From positions 1-18,015 of the forward strand of contig JADKJI010000046.1 in NCBI GenBank assembly GCA_016721085.1: a stretch of 18,015 nt of DNA, written 5' to 3'. Both the position numbers and the translations under genes were made by a program. The DNA is from Chitinophagaceae bacterium (lineage in GTDB: Bacteria > Bacteroidota > Bacteroidia > Chitinophagales > Chitinophagaceae). The notes under the pieces are model-generated. The model saw only the letters and a program-made list of their open reading frames with translations, was not told the origin of the DNA and searched no databases. This document shows, one piece after another, positions 1 through 8,280 of this stretch. Position 1 is the stretch's first letter. The number at the start of each line of letters is the position of its first letter.

Positions 1-2404
1 CATTATGGTATGCACCATGGGGACTAGGCTTGATAAAATATGATTTCAACTCAAGGACTGAGCAACAAGTGCTGTTTGGCATGAAAGAAATTTCTGAAAA
101 CAGAACCATAAATTCCATTCTAAAAACAGCAACAGGCAAAATCGTGTGTGCAGGAAGTGAAAACATATACGAAGTAGACCCATTAACCCTTGAATACAAA
201 AAAGCCTTTAGCAAAACGGAAATCAATGAGAAAACAACAAATCAGATCTATAACAATACATTAATAAACAGCTCTGCATCCGACTATTGGGCTGGAACCA
301 CCCAGGGATTGATATACTTTTCAAGCGAAATACCCAAATGGACAGAGCTTACACTTTCTACAAAAGAAAATCAATCTCTCACAGAATGTACCGATCTGAT
401 ATTATGTAAAAACGGCAAACTCATCGCCTCCTATTACAACAATGAATTAGTCGTTATCGAGAAGAATAGAAAAGAGAAATCCACTTATAAAATACCCAAT
501 GTAGAAGAGATACATCAAACCGAATTATGTGAAGACTTTGATGGAAATATTTGGATAGGTACCAACAAGGGTATATTTCAATTCGACCCTGTAAAAAAAC
601 AATTTTTACGCCCGCCATTAATGCCCAAAGAACTGAGTGATTCTATAATTAATGTGCTTTATAGCGATGAAGAAAACAATATCTGGATTGGAACGCGTAC
701 CCCATTCTCTCTATACAGGTTCAATAAGAATAACTTCTTCTTTGAAAAAATAAACAGTCCTATTCTTACTGATTTTGCAAACTTTTCAAAACAGAACCGG
801 ATATCCCAGATTACGGGCGATTCCAAACATAATATCTGGATGATTTCGCAATTGGGAGGTGGAATTCTCAACTATAACCTGAAAACGGGAATATGGAAGA
901 ATATCACTCTTGACAGCAAACACAGCAAATTATTATTAGAAAATGGCTTAGTGAATATAATCCCAGATAGCTCAAATAATCTATGGCTGATTGAATCATT
1001 AGGCAATGGACTTATTCAATACAACTACTCCTCCGATAAAGTAACTTTCTTTAGACGCACCGATGGATTACAGTCAGATTATATCCATAATATCTGCACC
1101 GACATTTCAGGCAACCTTTGGATAATTACAGAATATGGTATCACCCGTTTCAATCCGAATACTTATAATGCCACAAATACTACATTGGCCACAGTTAACT
1201 ATACGCTATATCCCTATCAGGAATGTATTTTCGATCCCTATTCCAGTACTATCGTATATGGCCTTAATAACAGATTACTGTTTTTCAATGCAAGCAGGCC
1301 AATAGAAACACTAAAACCTCTTATCCCGATTATTGATGAAATCCTAGTCAATAATCAGGCAAGGTTTCCTGACCCATTATCACATAGTTTAAATCTTAAT
1401 CCTGACGAAAAAAACATAGCTATAGATTTCACAACAGTAAACCTTAATACATCAGGGAAAGTGAAATTTACATATCAACTGGAAGGCGCAGATACCGAAT
1501 GGAAAACAACTGACAATATGCGGACCGCATCTTATAGCAGCCTATCGCCAGGAAAATACACGTTCAAATTAAAAGCAGCTTATGAAAATGAAAAATGGAG
1601 TTCACTTATAACAGCATTTTCATTTACCATAGCACCTCCTGTTTGGCAAACCTGGTGGTTTATCACCTTACTCATCCTCGCACTTTCTCTTGCAGTATAT
1701 GTCTTTTTCCGTTATAGAATAAAGTCTGTCAGAAAAGAAGCTGACTTAAAACATACTATTGCCGAAACTGAAATGATGGCCCTCCGTGCCCAAATGAACC
1801 CCCATTTTATTTTCAATTGCCTGAACTCCATCGACAATCTTATACAAACTGACCAGAAAGAAAAAGCAACAGATTATCTGGCGAAGTTTGCTCAATTGAT
1901 AAGAGCCATCCTGAGAATTCAAAAAACAATACCATTCCCTGCTGGAAAGATCTTGAAGCACTGCAACTGTACATTGAAATGGAACAGCTACGATGGGATA
2001 ATAAAATACAATGCCACATAACTATAGATCCTGATATTCAACAGGGTGACTTTAAAGTTCCACCGATGGTAGTACAGCCATACATTGAAAACGCTATACA
2101 TCATGGCCTGCTAAATAAAATAAGTCCGGATAAAAAATTGACAATCGACGTAAAATTTACTGGAAATGATATAAAATACACCATCACAGATAATGGTGTT
2201 GGAAGAGAGAAAGCTGCTGCCTATAAAAAAATAAATAAGCCGACTCAGGAATCATTTGGCATGCAAATCACCAATGACCGCATCAACTTATTCAATGGAA
2301 AAAAAGACCATTCAGTAAAAATAACGGACCTATACAATAAAGAACATCTTCCAGAAGGAACATTAGTCGAAGTATGGCTAACCACTCAACCCATCAGCAC
2401 ATGA
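1..2404 (+). CDS. Two-component regulator-propeller sensor histidine kinase (5' partial, frameshifted)
   Basis: This is a membrane sensor kinase of the LytS/His_kinase type with a periplasmic beta-propeller. The frame is open to the left edge (read from base 3), so the gene begins outside the window and the TTG at 30 is not its start. Propeller repeats of the form N-I/L-W-I-G-T-x-x-G-I are visible (IWIGTNKGIFQFDP, LWIITEYGITRFNP and others). A Y_Y_Y-type domain follows (SLSPGKYTFKLKA), then one transmembrane helix at about 1648-1710. Next come the phospho-acceptor motif QMNPHFIFN (His codon 1803-1805), an N box (PYIENAIHHG from 2081) and G boxes (DNGVG; SFGMQI). The frame breaks at 1911-1913: one base is missing, after which ENSKNN and WKDLEALQLYIEME resume in the +1 frame. 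The stop overlaps the next gene by ATGA, indicating co-transcription with its response regulator. The family assignment is firm; the ligand is unknown. Confidence 0.88.
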
Positions 2405-3149
2405 CAAACATTACAGCAATACTTATTGATGATGAAAGCAGCAGCAGGAACTCATTGCGTCAGAAACTTCAGACCTATTGTCCATATATTCAAATTATTG
2501 CCGAATGTGAAAATGGGGAAGAGGGTATAAAAGCAATACAGTCAAACTCCCCTGATATAGTATTCCTCGATGTAGAAATGCCGCGAATGAACGGATTTGT
2601 AATGCTGCAGCATCTGGAGCAAAGAAGTTTTGAACTGATATTCACTACAGCTTATGATCATTATGCTATAAGGGCATTACGAGAAAGCGCCCTTGACTAT
2701 CTGGTAAAACCAATAGAAATAAAATTACTTTTGGAAGCCGTTGAAAGAGTGCGCACAAAAAAAGAAAATAATACCCCTAATCAACGTATAGAAATTCTGC
2801 TCCACAACTTATTAGACAACAGGAGCAGTCATCGAATTGCCATTCCATCTCTGGAAGGCTTGCAATTCATTGAACTATCCGATATAATTTTGTGGAAGCA
2901 GAAAGTAATTATAGTTTCATAACGCTGCAATCCGGAACCAAAATTACCGTATCAAAGACCCTTAAAGATTTTGAAGAACTCCTCACCCCAGCACTTTTTA
3001 TTCGTATTCATCATTCTTATATTATCAACAAAGACCATATAAAAAAATACCTGAAAGGCGACGGTGGTCAGGTATTGATGAGTAATGGGAAACTATTGGA
3101 TGTAGCAAGACGAAAAAAAGACGATTTCCTGAAAGCCATCAGCCAATAA
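2401..3149 (+). CDS. LytTR-family response regulator (frameshifted)
   Basis: This is the DNA-binding partner of the preceding kinase. The start is the ATG at 2401 inside the ATGA overlap with the kinase stop; an upstream ATG at 2374 lies in kinase coding sequence and is less likely. The REC domain spans about residues 1-120, with acidic residues D10 and D11, phospho-acceptor D57 in FLDVEMPRMNGF, the TTAYD switch segment and the LVKPIE lysine. The LytTR DNA-binding domain occupies about residues 140-245 (EAESNYSF, IRIHHSYIINKDHI). The frame breaks in a T run at 2888-2891, where four T are present and five are needed to read DIIFVEAESN. Corrected, the protein is about 249 residues, the usual length for the family. 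Regulated genes cannot be told from the window. The next gene, kdsA, has its own promoter-like element and need not be a target. Confidence 0.9.
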
Positions 3150-3191
3150 AACTACCCATTTCGCCCCCTGAAGAAATAGGGAATTCTAGCT

Positions 3192-3199
3192 TACCTTTG
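3192..3199 (+). promoter_or_regulatory. Bacteroidota -7 promoter element (TACCTTTG) for kdsA
   Basis: TACCTTTG matches the TAnnTTTG consensus of the Bacteroidota primary sigma factor exactly, followed by the common C. It lies 45 bp before the kdsA ATG at 3245. No clear -33 TTG was found at the usual distance. Confidence 0.5.
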
Positions 3200-3244
3200 C
3201 AGCCGGTATCGAATTACCATTTTTATCAAATTTTCAAAACAGCG

Positions 3245-4066
3245 ATGGAAAATTTCCTTACAGACTTATTCAAAGGTCAGCAATACGACGAAAAAAACTT
3301 CTTCCTTATAGCAGGTCCCTGTGTGGTGGAAAGCGAAGAAATGGTGATGCAAATAGCCGATAAGGTTTCAGGTATTTGTAAAAACCTCGGCATTCCCTAT
3401 GTTTTCAAAGCATCCTATAGAAAAGCAAACAGAACCAGTGCCAGCTCATTTACCGGATTGGGCGACGATCTGGGATTAGGATTATTAAAAAAAGTAGGTG
3501 AGAAATATAAGCTACCTGTAACGAGTGATATTCACGCACATGAAGAAGCGGCTATGGCTGCTCCTTATATCGATATCCTTCAAATACCTGCCTTCCTTTG
3601 CAGGCAGACCGATTTATTAATCGCAGCGGCCGAAACCGGTAAGGTGGTAAATGTAAAAAAGGGGCAATTCCTAAGCGGACCTTCTATGAAATTCGCTGTA
3701 GAGAAAATTCAGAAAGCAGGTAACCAAAAAGTGATGCTCACCGAAAGAGGTACTACATTCGGCTATACCGACCTTGTAGTTGACTACCGCAATATTCCCT
3801 GGATGCAGGAACATAAGACTCCAGTAATAATGGATGTAACGCATTCCCTGCAACAGCCCAACCAAACCAGCGGAATTACCGGTGGCAACCCCCAACTTAT
3901 AGGAACCATCGCCAAAGCAGCCATTGCTACCGGCGCCGATGGCCTCTTCATTGAAACACACCCCAACCCTGCTAAAGCCCTCAGTGATGGTGCCAATATG
4001 CTGAAACTGGATTTGCTGGAAGGGTTGTTGGAGCAGTTGGTGAAGATCAGAAAAGCAGTCCTCTAG
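3245..4066 (+). CDS. kdsA: 3-deoxy-8-phosphooctulonate synthase (Kdo-8-P synthase)
   Basis: This cytoplasmic enzyme condenses phosphoenolpyruvate with arabinose 5-phosphate to give Kdo 8-phosphate, for the inner core of lipopolysaccharide. Family signatures run the full length: IAGPCVVES, YVFKASYRKANRTS, TSDIH, LQIPAFLCRQTDLL, NVKKGQFLSGPSMKFA, RGTTFGYTDLVVDYRN, DVTHSLQQPN and GLFIETHPNPAKALSDGANM. Cys26 in AGPC, in place of the Asn of the E. coli enzyme (GGMNVLES), together with the His of ETHP, fits the metal-dependent class. The chosen ATG gives a 273-residue protein of normal length. Earlier in-frame TTG or extension residues (from 3197) overlap the promoter element and are rejected. The gene is intact, unlike many neighbours. 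It starts 96 bp after the response regulator. Confidence 0.95.
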   Translation: MENFLTDLFKGQQYDEKNFFLIAGPCVVESEEMVMQIADKVSGICKNLGIPYVFKASYRKANRTSASSFTGLGDDLGLGLLKKVGEKYKLPVTSDIHAHEEAAMAAPYIDILQIPAFLCRQTDLLIAAAETGKVVNVKKGQFLSGPSMKFAVEKIQKAGNQKVMLTERGTTFGYTDLVVDYRNIPWMQEHKTPVIMDVTHSLQQPNQTSGITGGNPQLIGTIAKAAIATGADGLFIETHPNPAKALSDGANMLKLDLLEGLLEQLVKIRKAVL

Positions 4067-4141
4067 TAAGTTCAATAGGTTCCAGAGGTACTTTAGGTTC
4101 CAGAGGGCCTACTAATTGCATTCTTTAAGTGCTTTGTAATG

Positions 4142-4207
4142 TTATAACCGCAGAGGCGCAGGGACGCGGAGGTATTCCTCTGCGTCCCTGCGCCTCTGCG
4201 GTTATAA
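4142..4207. repeat. TAACCGCAGAG palindrome, long hairpin
   Basis: Arms 4142-4167 and 4182-4207 are perfectly complementary over 26 bases. The stem continues with GGAGG/CCTCT (one G-T pair) to a 4-base loop at 4173-4176, giving about 31 pairs. The GC-rich stem with the ends TTATAACCGCAGAG is the same family as 5643-5703. It could act as a transcription terminator or mRNA 3'-end block after kdsA, but no T run follows immediately. Confidence 0.88.
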
Positions 4208-4256
4208 ACTGTATATTACAATCAGCCAGCAATTAATAATACCGTAACACTTCAGA

Positions 4257-4290
4257 ACCTTAAACCCTTAAACTTTAAACTCTTAAACTC
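4257..4290. repeat. TTTAAGG-type A/T-rich module
   Basis: This is a tract of CTTAAAC/CTTTAAAC words in the orientation CCTTAAACCCTTAAAC. It is closely similar to 8164-8206 and, in reverse orientation, to 5574-5600 and 8108-8132. It lies inside the 36-bp inverted repeat. It is non-coding and part of the modular intergenic repeat family. Confidence 0.75.
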
Positions 4291-4349
4291 CCCAACTAGT
4301 AGGCCCTCTGGAACCTAAAGTACCTCTGGAACGTTTTGAACCTTTTATT

Positions 4350-4357
4350 TATCTTCG
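4350..4357 (+). promoter_or_regulatory. Possible -7 promoter element (TATCTTCG) for aminotransferase
   Basis: TATCTTCG differs at one base from TAnnTTTG and sits only 4 bp before the ATG at 4362. If used, it would give a very short or leaderless transcript. A TTTTG at 4334-4338 is a poorly spaced -33 candidate. Confidence 0.35.
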
Positions 4358-4361
4358 CCCC

Positions 4362-5556
4362 ATGTTAACGATCAGCAACCGCGGCGAACAAATGCCGCCC
4401 TCCCCCATCAGGAAATTAGTTCCTTACGCAGAAGCAGCTAAGAAAAGAGGTGTTAAGGTTTATCATCTCAATATCGGTCAGCCCGATATTGAAACACCCC
4501 CTGCTATAATGGATGCGGTAAGAAAAGCAGACATAAAAGTGTTGGAATATAGCCATAGCGCCGGTAACGAAAGCTATCGTCGCAAACTGGTGCAGTATTA
4601 TAAGTCTGTCGGAATACCCGTTAACTACGATCAGATATTGATCACTACCGGTGGATCTGAAGCAATCATGTTCGGATTTTTCTGCTGCTTCAATCCCGGT
4701 GATGAAGTTATTATCCCAGAACCCTTCTATGCCAACTACAATGGCTTTGCCTGCGCAGCAGGAGTAAAAGTGGTTCCTATCACTTCTAACATAAAAACAG
4801 GTTTCGCGCTTCCTCCAATAGAAGATTTCGAAAAAGTGATCACCCCAAAAACAAAGGGTATCATCATTTGCAGTCCAAATAACCCTACCGGTTATCTGTA
4901 CAGTAAAGAAGAAATGGAGGCATTAAAAACAATCTGCCTCAAACACGATCTCTATCTTTTCAGCGATGAAGCCTACAGGGAATTTTGTTATGATGGCGAC
5001 TATGTAAGCGCCCTTCACTTAACTGGAATGGATCAGCATGTAGTATTAATGGATACCATCAGCAAACGCTATAGTGCCTGTGGAGCAAGATTAGGAGCCT
5101 TAGTAACAAAGAACAAACAGGTTTACGATACGGCTATGAAATTCGCTCAGGCAAGGTTAAGTCCTCCCGGATTAGCCCAAATCATGGGCGAAGCTGCCAT
5201 CGATCTTCCCGAAAGTTATTTCGATGCACCAAAAGCTGAATATCTCAAACGTCGTAACACTATAGTAAAAAGGTTGAATGCCATGCCTGGAGTATTCTGT
5301 CCAAACCCAGGCGGCGCCTTCTATGCCATGGCACAACTACCCATCGACGATAGTGATGTATTCTGCCAATGGCTCCTCGAATCATTTTCTTACAAAAACC
5401 AAACGGTAATGCTGGCACCAGCCTCCGGCTTCTACGGAACCCCAGGCCTAGGAAAAAAATGAAGTGCGTCTGGCTTACGTCTTGAACACAACTGATATTA
5501 ATGCTGCGATGGATTGTTTGGAGAAGGCGTTGGAGGAATATCCCGGCAAGAAGTAA
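4362..5556 (+). CDS. Pyridoxal-phosphate class I aminotransferase (aspartate aminotransferase-like, frameshifted)
   Basis: This is a cytoplasmic fold-type I, PLP-dependent aminotransferase moving amino groups between an amino acid and a 2-oxo acid; the exact substrate is not clear from sequence. Visible are HLNIGQPDIETP near the N-terminus, the YSHSAGNESYR segment, TTGGSEAI (cofactor phosphate), SPNNPTGYLYS (cofactor Asn), FSDEAYREF (Asp and Tyr of the PLP site) and the Schiff-base lysine in DTISKRYSACGARLGAL. The frame ends early at 5462 because of an extra A in a seven-A run at 5453-5459. Removing one A restores GKNEVRLAYVL and about 397 residues ending at 5556. The Arg of EVRLAY, normally the substrate-carboxylate binder, lies past the break, so the uncorrected product would lack it. 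The gene is flanked on both sides by repeat blocks and is probably monocistronic. Confidence 0.9.
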
Positions 5557-5573
5557 AAGGTTTAATGTTTTCA

Positions 5574-5600
5574 GAGTTTAAGGGTTTAAGGTTTCTTAGG
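5574..5600. repeat. TTTAAGG-type module
   Basis: GAGTTTAAGGGTTTAAGG followed by TTTCTTAGG, starting 17 bp after the aminotransferase stop. The same words occur at 8108-8132 and, inverted, at 4257-4290 and 8164-8206. It is non-coding. Together with the palindrome at 5643-5703 and the arm fragment at 5734-5766, it fills the spacer between the convergent aminotransferase and uxuA genes. Confidence 0.72.
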
Positions 5601-5642
5601 TGGTACTCTTAAATTATTATCATAGATTTTCATCTTTAAAAG

Positions 5643-5703
5643 TTAACCGCAGAGACGCGGAGACGCAGAGAAATCCCCTGCGTCTCCGCGTCTCTGCGGT
5701 TAA
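5643..5703. repeat. TAACCGCAGAG palindrome, second copy
   Basis: Arms 5643-5668 and 5678-5703 are perfectly complementary over 26 bases around a 9-base loop. The outer half (TTAACCGCAGAG, then CGC) matches the palindrome at 4142-4207, while the inner half differs with compensating changes on both arms. It is followed on the + strand by an A run and preceded by A/T-rich sequence. It lies between convergent genes and could terminate both. Confidence 0.88.
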
Positions 5704-5733
5704 AAAAACTAAATAATAAAAAGGGTCAACAAA

Positions 5734-5766
5734 TAGTCGGCCCTTTGGAACTTTTTGAACCTTTTT
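5734..5766. repeat. Truncated copy of the GGTTCCAGAGG inverted-repeat arm
   Basis: 5734-5751 matches 4297-4314 at 16 of 18 bases (TAGT, then GGCCC and TGGAAC). The following TTTTTGAACCTTTTT matches 4333-4349. The 18 bp between those two parts in the first copy are absent here, so one internal repeat unit has been gained or lost. The end overlaps the uxuA stop codon. Confidence 0.7.
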
Positions 5767-6926
5767 AACTTCCCAAAACCCCTCTTTCCACCCCCCTCAA
5801 CTCCGCCAACCCTCTCAACCTCCCAATAGCACTATACCCTGGATTGGTTGTCTTCTTCAAATCATCCAGCATCTGATGTCCATGATCGGGACGCATTGGA
5901 ATGGATACTTTTCTTCTTTGCATTGTCCGAACTATAGCTTTAATAACTGCTACCATATCGGTATCGCCATCAAGATGATCCGCTTCATAAAAATTACCGG
6001 CAGCATCTCTCCTGGTATTTCTCAAATGAAGGAAATGGATATGATTACCTAAGCGTTCAACCATACCCGGTAAATCATTATCAGCCCTAACACCATAAGA
6101 GCCGGTACAAAAACATAGACCATTGGAAGATGAAGGCACTGCATCAATCAATTGTTTCGCATCTGCTTCCGTACTTACCACTCTCGGCAACCCTAACAAA
6201 GGATAAGGAGGATCATCAGGATGAATTGCTAATTGCAAACCATACTGCTCTGCTATGGGAACTATCTCAGAAAGAAAATAATAAAGATTGCTCTTCAACT
6301 GAGATGCATCAATGTTCTTATACGAAGCTATTGCAGCTAGTAACTGCTCTTTTGTGAATTGCTCTTCGCTGCCTGGTAATCCCATAAAAGCATTCTTGTA
6401 CAAGAGGTCTTTTTCCTCCTGATTCATTCCTTCAAAACGCTCCTTAGCTATAGCGATCTCCTCTTTTGTATAGGAAGAAGCGGCCCCAGGTCGCTCTAAA
6501 AGGTATAAGATCAAATGCCATGAAGGCAGCCTTTTCAAAACGTAATGCCCTGCTTCTATCTGGCATTTCAAACGAAAGATCCGTCCGCATCCAGTCTAAA
6601 ATCGGCATGAAATTATAAGTCACTACTTTCAGTCCACAAGCAGCGATATTGCGTAGACTTTCCCTGTAATTCTCAATATGAAGTTGATAATTGCCAGCCC
6701 TCTTTTTGATATCCTCACTTACCGGCAGACTCTCAATCACAGTCCAGGTTAAACCCGCTGCCTCCACCTCATTCTTACGCTTCATAAGTGGTTCAACACC
6801 CCATACTTCCCCCACAGGTATATGATGCAATGCTGTTACTACACCTGTGCAGCCAGCCTGCCTGATATCCCAGAGAGATACCGGGTCATTAGGCCCAAAC
6901 CAACGCATTGTTTGTTCCATTCGCAT
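5765..6926 (-). CDS. uxuA: D-mannonate dehydratase (frameshifted)
   Basis: This enzyme dehydrates D-mannonate to 2-keto-3-deoxygluconate in the glucuronate/hexuronate catabolic pathway, in the cytoplasm. UxuA signatures are MEQTMRWFGPNDPVSLWDIR at the N-terminus, CTGVVTALHHIPVGEVW, CFCTGSYGVR, HFLHLRNTRR followed by YEADHLDGDTDM, and the C-terminal IPMRPDHGHQMLDD. The frame breaks at about 6503-6509, where one extra base separates FEKAAFMAFDL from YLLERPGAASSYTKEEI. Corrected, the protein is about 386 residues, near the family's usual length. The start is the ATG at 6926 (MRMEQT) or 6920 (MEQT); a GTG at 6947 is less likely. It is divergent from the alcohol dehydrogenase. No other uronate genes (uxaC, kdgK, kdgA) are present in the window. 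Confidence 0.92.
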
Positions 6927-7020
6927 ATAGTGGCTTTTTATTAGCACAATTTAAAAAACTCCTCCCACCTCTGTGAAAAACATTTTGAAAACAGATTTAC
7001 CCAAATCAACCTTAGCGGCT

Positions 7021-7028
7021 TAAGTTTG
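7021..7028 (+). promoter_or_regulatory. Bacteroidota -7 promoter element (TAAGTTTG) for alcohol dehydrogenase
   Basis: TAAGTTTG is an exact TAnnTTTG match, ending 21 bp before the ATG at 7050, which would leave a leader of about 15 bases. No -33 TTG was found at the standard spacing; a TTTTG at 6983-6987 is too far away. Confidence 0.5.
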
Positions 7029-7049
7029 TATAAATAAGAAACCTAGAAT

Positions 7050-8093
7050 ATGAGTACCGCAAAAGCATTCGCAGCATTGAATGATCATGATCCTTTAGTG
7101 CCTTTTAGTTTTGAAAGAAGAGAATTACGCGCAGGCGATGTAAATATTGAAATACTTTACTGTGGTGTTTGTCACAGTGATTTACATCAGGCAAGAAATG
7201 AATGGGGTGGATCCATGTACCCAATGGTTCCTGGACATGAAATTGTAGGGCGGGTTACTGCTGTGGGTTCTGCTGTTACAAAATTCAAAGCCGGCGATCT
7301 GGCAGGTGTTGGGGTAATGATTGATAGCTGTCGCGCATGTAATAACTGTAAAAGGGAAATGGAACAGTACTGTGAAGAAGGAATGACAGGTACGTATAAC
7401 ACATTGGAAAGGGATAAAGTGACCATGGCTCAAGGTGGCTATTCATCAGCAATTGTTACGGAAGAAAGATTCGTATTCCATATTTCAGAAAAACTGGACC
7501 TCGCAGGAGTAGCTCCTTTATTATGTGCAGGTATCACCACTTATTCTCCATTACGTTTCGCTGGCGTGAAGAAAGGAACAAAAGTCGGTGTCATCGGATT
7601 AGGTGGATTAGGTCACATGGGCGTGAAATTCGCAGTATCATTTGGCGCGGAAGTAACATTGATAAGCACTTCTCCATCAAAACAAAAAGATGGTGAAAGA
7701 CTTGGCGCTCATAAATTCCTTTTATCAACAGATAAGGAACAGATGAAACAATTCGACAGCTACTTCGATGTATTGTTGAATACCGTTTCTGCTCCTCACA
7801 ATTACGACCAATATCTTTCATTGCTCGACTTCGAAGGAAGGATGATGATTGTTGGATTACCTGCAAAAAATCCAAGTGTAGCTCCATTCGCCTTATTAAA
7901 GAACCGTCGTTCCATCACCGGCTCAATGATCGGAGGCACTGCAGAAACACAGGAAATGTTAGACTACTGCGCCGAACATAATATCGTAGCCGACGTTGAA
8001 ATCATCCCCATCCAAAAAATCAATGAGGCTTATGAAAGGATGGTAAAGAATGATGTGAGGTATAGGTTTGTGATTGATACTAAGACGTTGTAA
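7050..8093 (+). CDS. Zinc-dependent NAD(P) alcohol dehydrogenase (YahK/cinnamyl-alcohol dehydrogenase type)
   Basis: This is a cytoplasmic medium-chain dehydrogenase/reductase that interconverts aldehydes and primary alcohols, probably with NADPH as in YahK and CAD relatives. Catalytic zinc ligands are visible in YCGVCHSDLH (C41) and PGHE (H63, E64). The structural zinc cluster is C94, C97, C100 and C108. The nucleotide-binding glycine motif is VGVIGLGGLGHMGVKFA, followed by a short STSPSK segment suited to NADPH phosphate binding. The 347-residue length is normal and the gene is intact. It is divergent from uxuA and convergent with leuB. The substrate cannot be set from sequence; general aldehyde detoxification is the usual family role. 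Confidence 0.9.
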   Translation: MSTAKAFAALNDHDPLVPFSFERRELRAGDVNIEILYCGVCHSDLHQARNEWGGSMYPMVPGHEIVGRVTAVGSAVTKFKAGDLAGVGVMIDSCRACNNCKREMEQYCEEGMTGTYNTLERDKVTMAQGGYSSAIVTEERFVFHISEKLDLAGVAPLLCAGITTYSPLRFAGVKKGTKVGVIGLGGLGHMGVKFAVSFGAEVTLISTSPSKQKDGERLGAHKFLLSTDKEQMKQFDSYFDVLLNTVSAPHNYDQYLSLLDFEGRMMIVGLPAKNPSVAPFALLKNRRSITGSMIGGTAETQEMLDYCAEHNIVADVEIIPIQKINEAYERMVKNDVRYRFVIDTKTL

Positions 8094-8107
8094 GTTATAA
8101 GTTCAAA

Positions 8108-8188
8108 GTTTAAGGGTTTAAAGTTTAAGGTTCTTACATTCGATCATTCTCTTCGAATTTGAAAACCTTAAACTTTAAACCCTTAAAC
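8108..8188. repeat. TTTAAGG-module inverted pair (25-bp perfect stem)
   Basis: 8108-8132 is the exact reverse complement of 8164-8188, with a 31-base spacer. Both arms consist of TTTAAGG and TTTAAAG words, and a further A/T-rich extension of the same type runs to about 8206. It lies immediately after the alcohol dehydrogenase stop and before the convergent leuB. It may fold into a weak A/T-rich hairpin. Confidence 0.85.
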
Positions 8189-8209
8189 ATTAAACTCTTA
8201 AACTTTTCT

Positions 8210-8280
8210 CTTCTTCCGGTCTTCCGGTCTTTCCGACTCCTGACTCCCGACTCCCGACTCCCGACTACTAACTCCCGACT
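8210..8280. repeat. TTCCGGTC and GACTCCC tandem repeat tract
   Basis: Short direct repeats of TCTTCCGG at 8211-8229 are followed by a heptamer array: GACTCCT at 8235-8241, then GACTCCC at 8242-8248, 8249-8255 and 8256-8262, and degenerate copies (GACTACTAACTCCCGACT) to about 8280. The array runs into the leuB gene: the stop codon and last codons of leuB (VGS) are made of the repeat. Confidence 0.85.

Larger units (their letters stand above)
4079..4332. repeat. 36-bp perfect inverted repeat enclosing 182 bp
   Basis: The arm at 4079-4114 is the exact reverse complement of 4297-4332 over 36 bases. Each arm contains two copies of a GGTTCCAGAGG-like unit separated by TACTTTA. The enclosed segment contains a second, shorter palindrome (4142-4207) and a TTTAAGG-type module (4257-4290). 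There is no coding sequence inside and no obvious target-site duplication at the ends. It fills the spacer between kdsA and the aminotransferase. Confidence 0.9.

Noticed and set aside
30..32. TTG at 30 as the kinase start
   Set aside because: The same frame is open to the left edge and reads like propeller sequence (WGLGLIKYD), so the gene starts outside the window.
2888..2891. Programmed ribosomal frameshifting as explanation for the broken frames
   Set aside because: Breaks occur in many unrelated genes, in both directions, without a shared slippery site and downstream structure; sequence error is simpler.
3197..3244. Upstream TTG as the kdsA start
   Set aside because: It overlaps the TACCTTTG promoter element and adds residues not typical of the family; the ATG at 3245 fits better.
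3671..4075. Open frame of 134 codons on the - strand opposite kdsA
   Set aside because: It lies antisense within a clearly conserved gene, has no recognisable motifs, and no promoter-like element of its own.
4079..4332. 36-bp inverted repeat as insertion-sequence ends
   Set aside because: There are only 182 bp between the arms, with no transposase frame and no visible target duplication. A MITE-like origin remains possible, but an insertion sequence is not supported.
8235..8262. Short regularly spaced repeats as a CRISPR array
   Set aside because: The units are 7 bases long with no spacers and no cas genes nearby; this is a simple tandem repeat.
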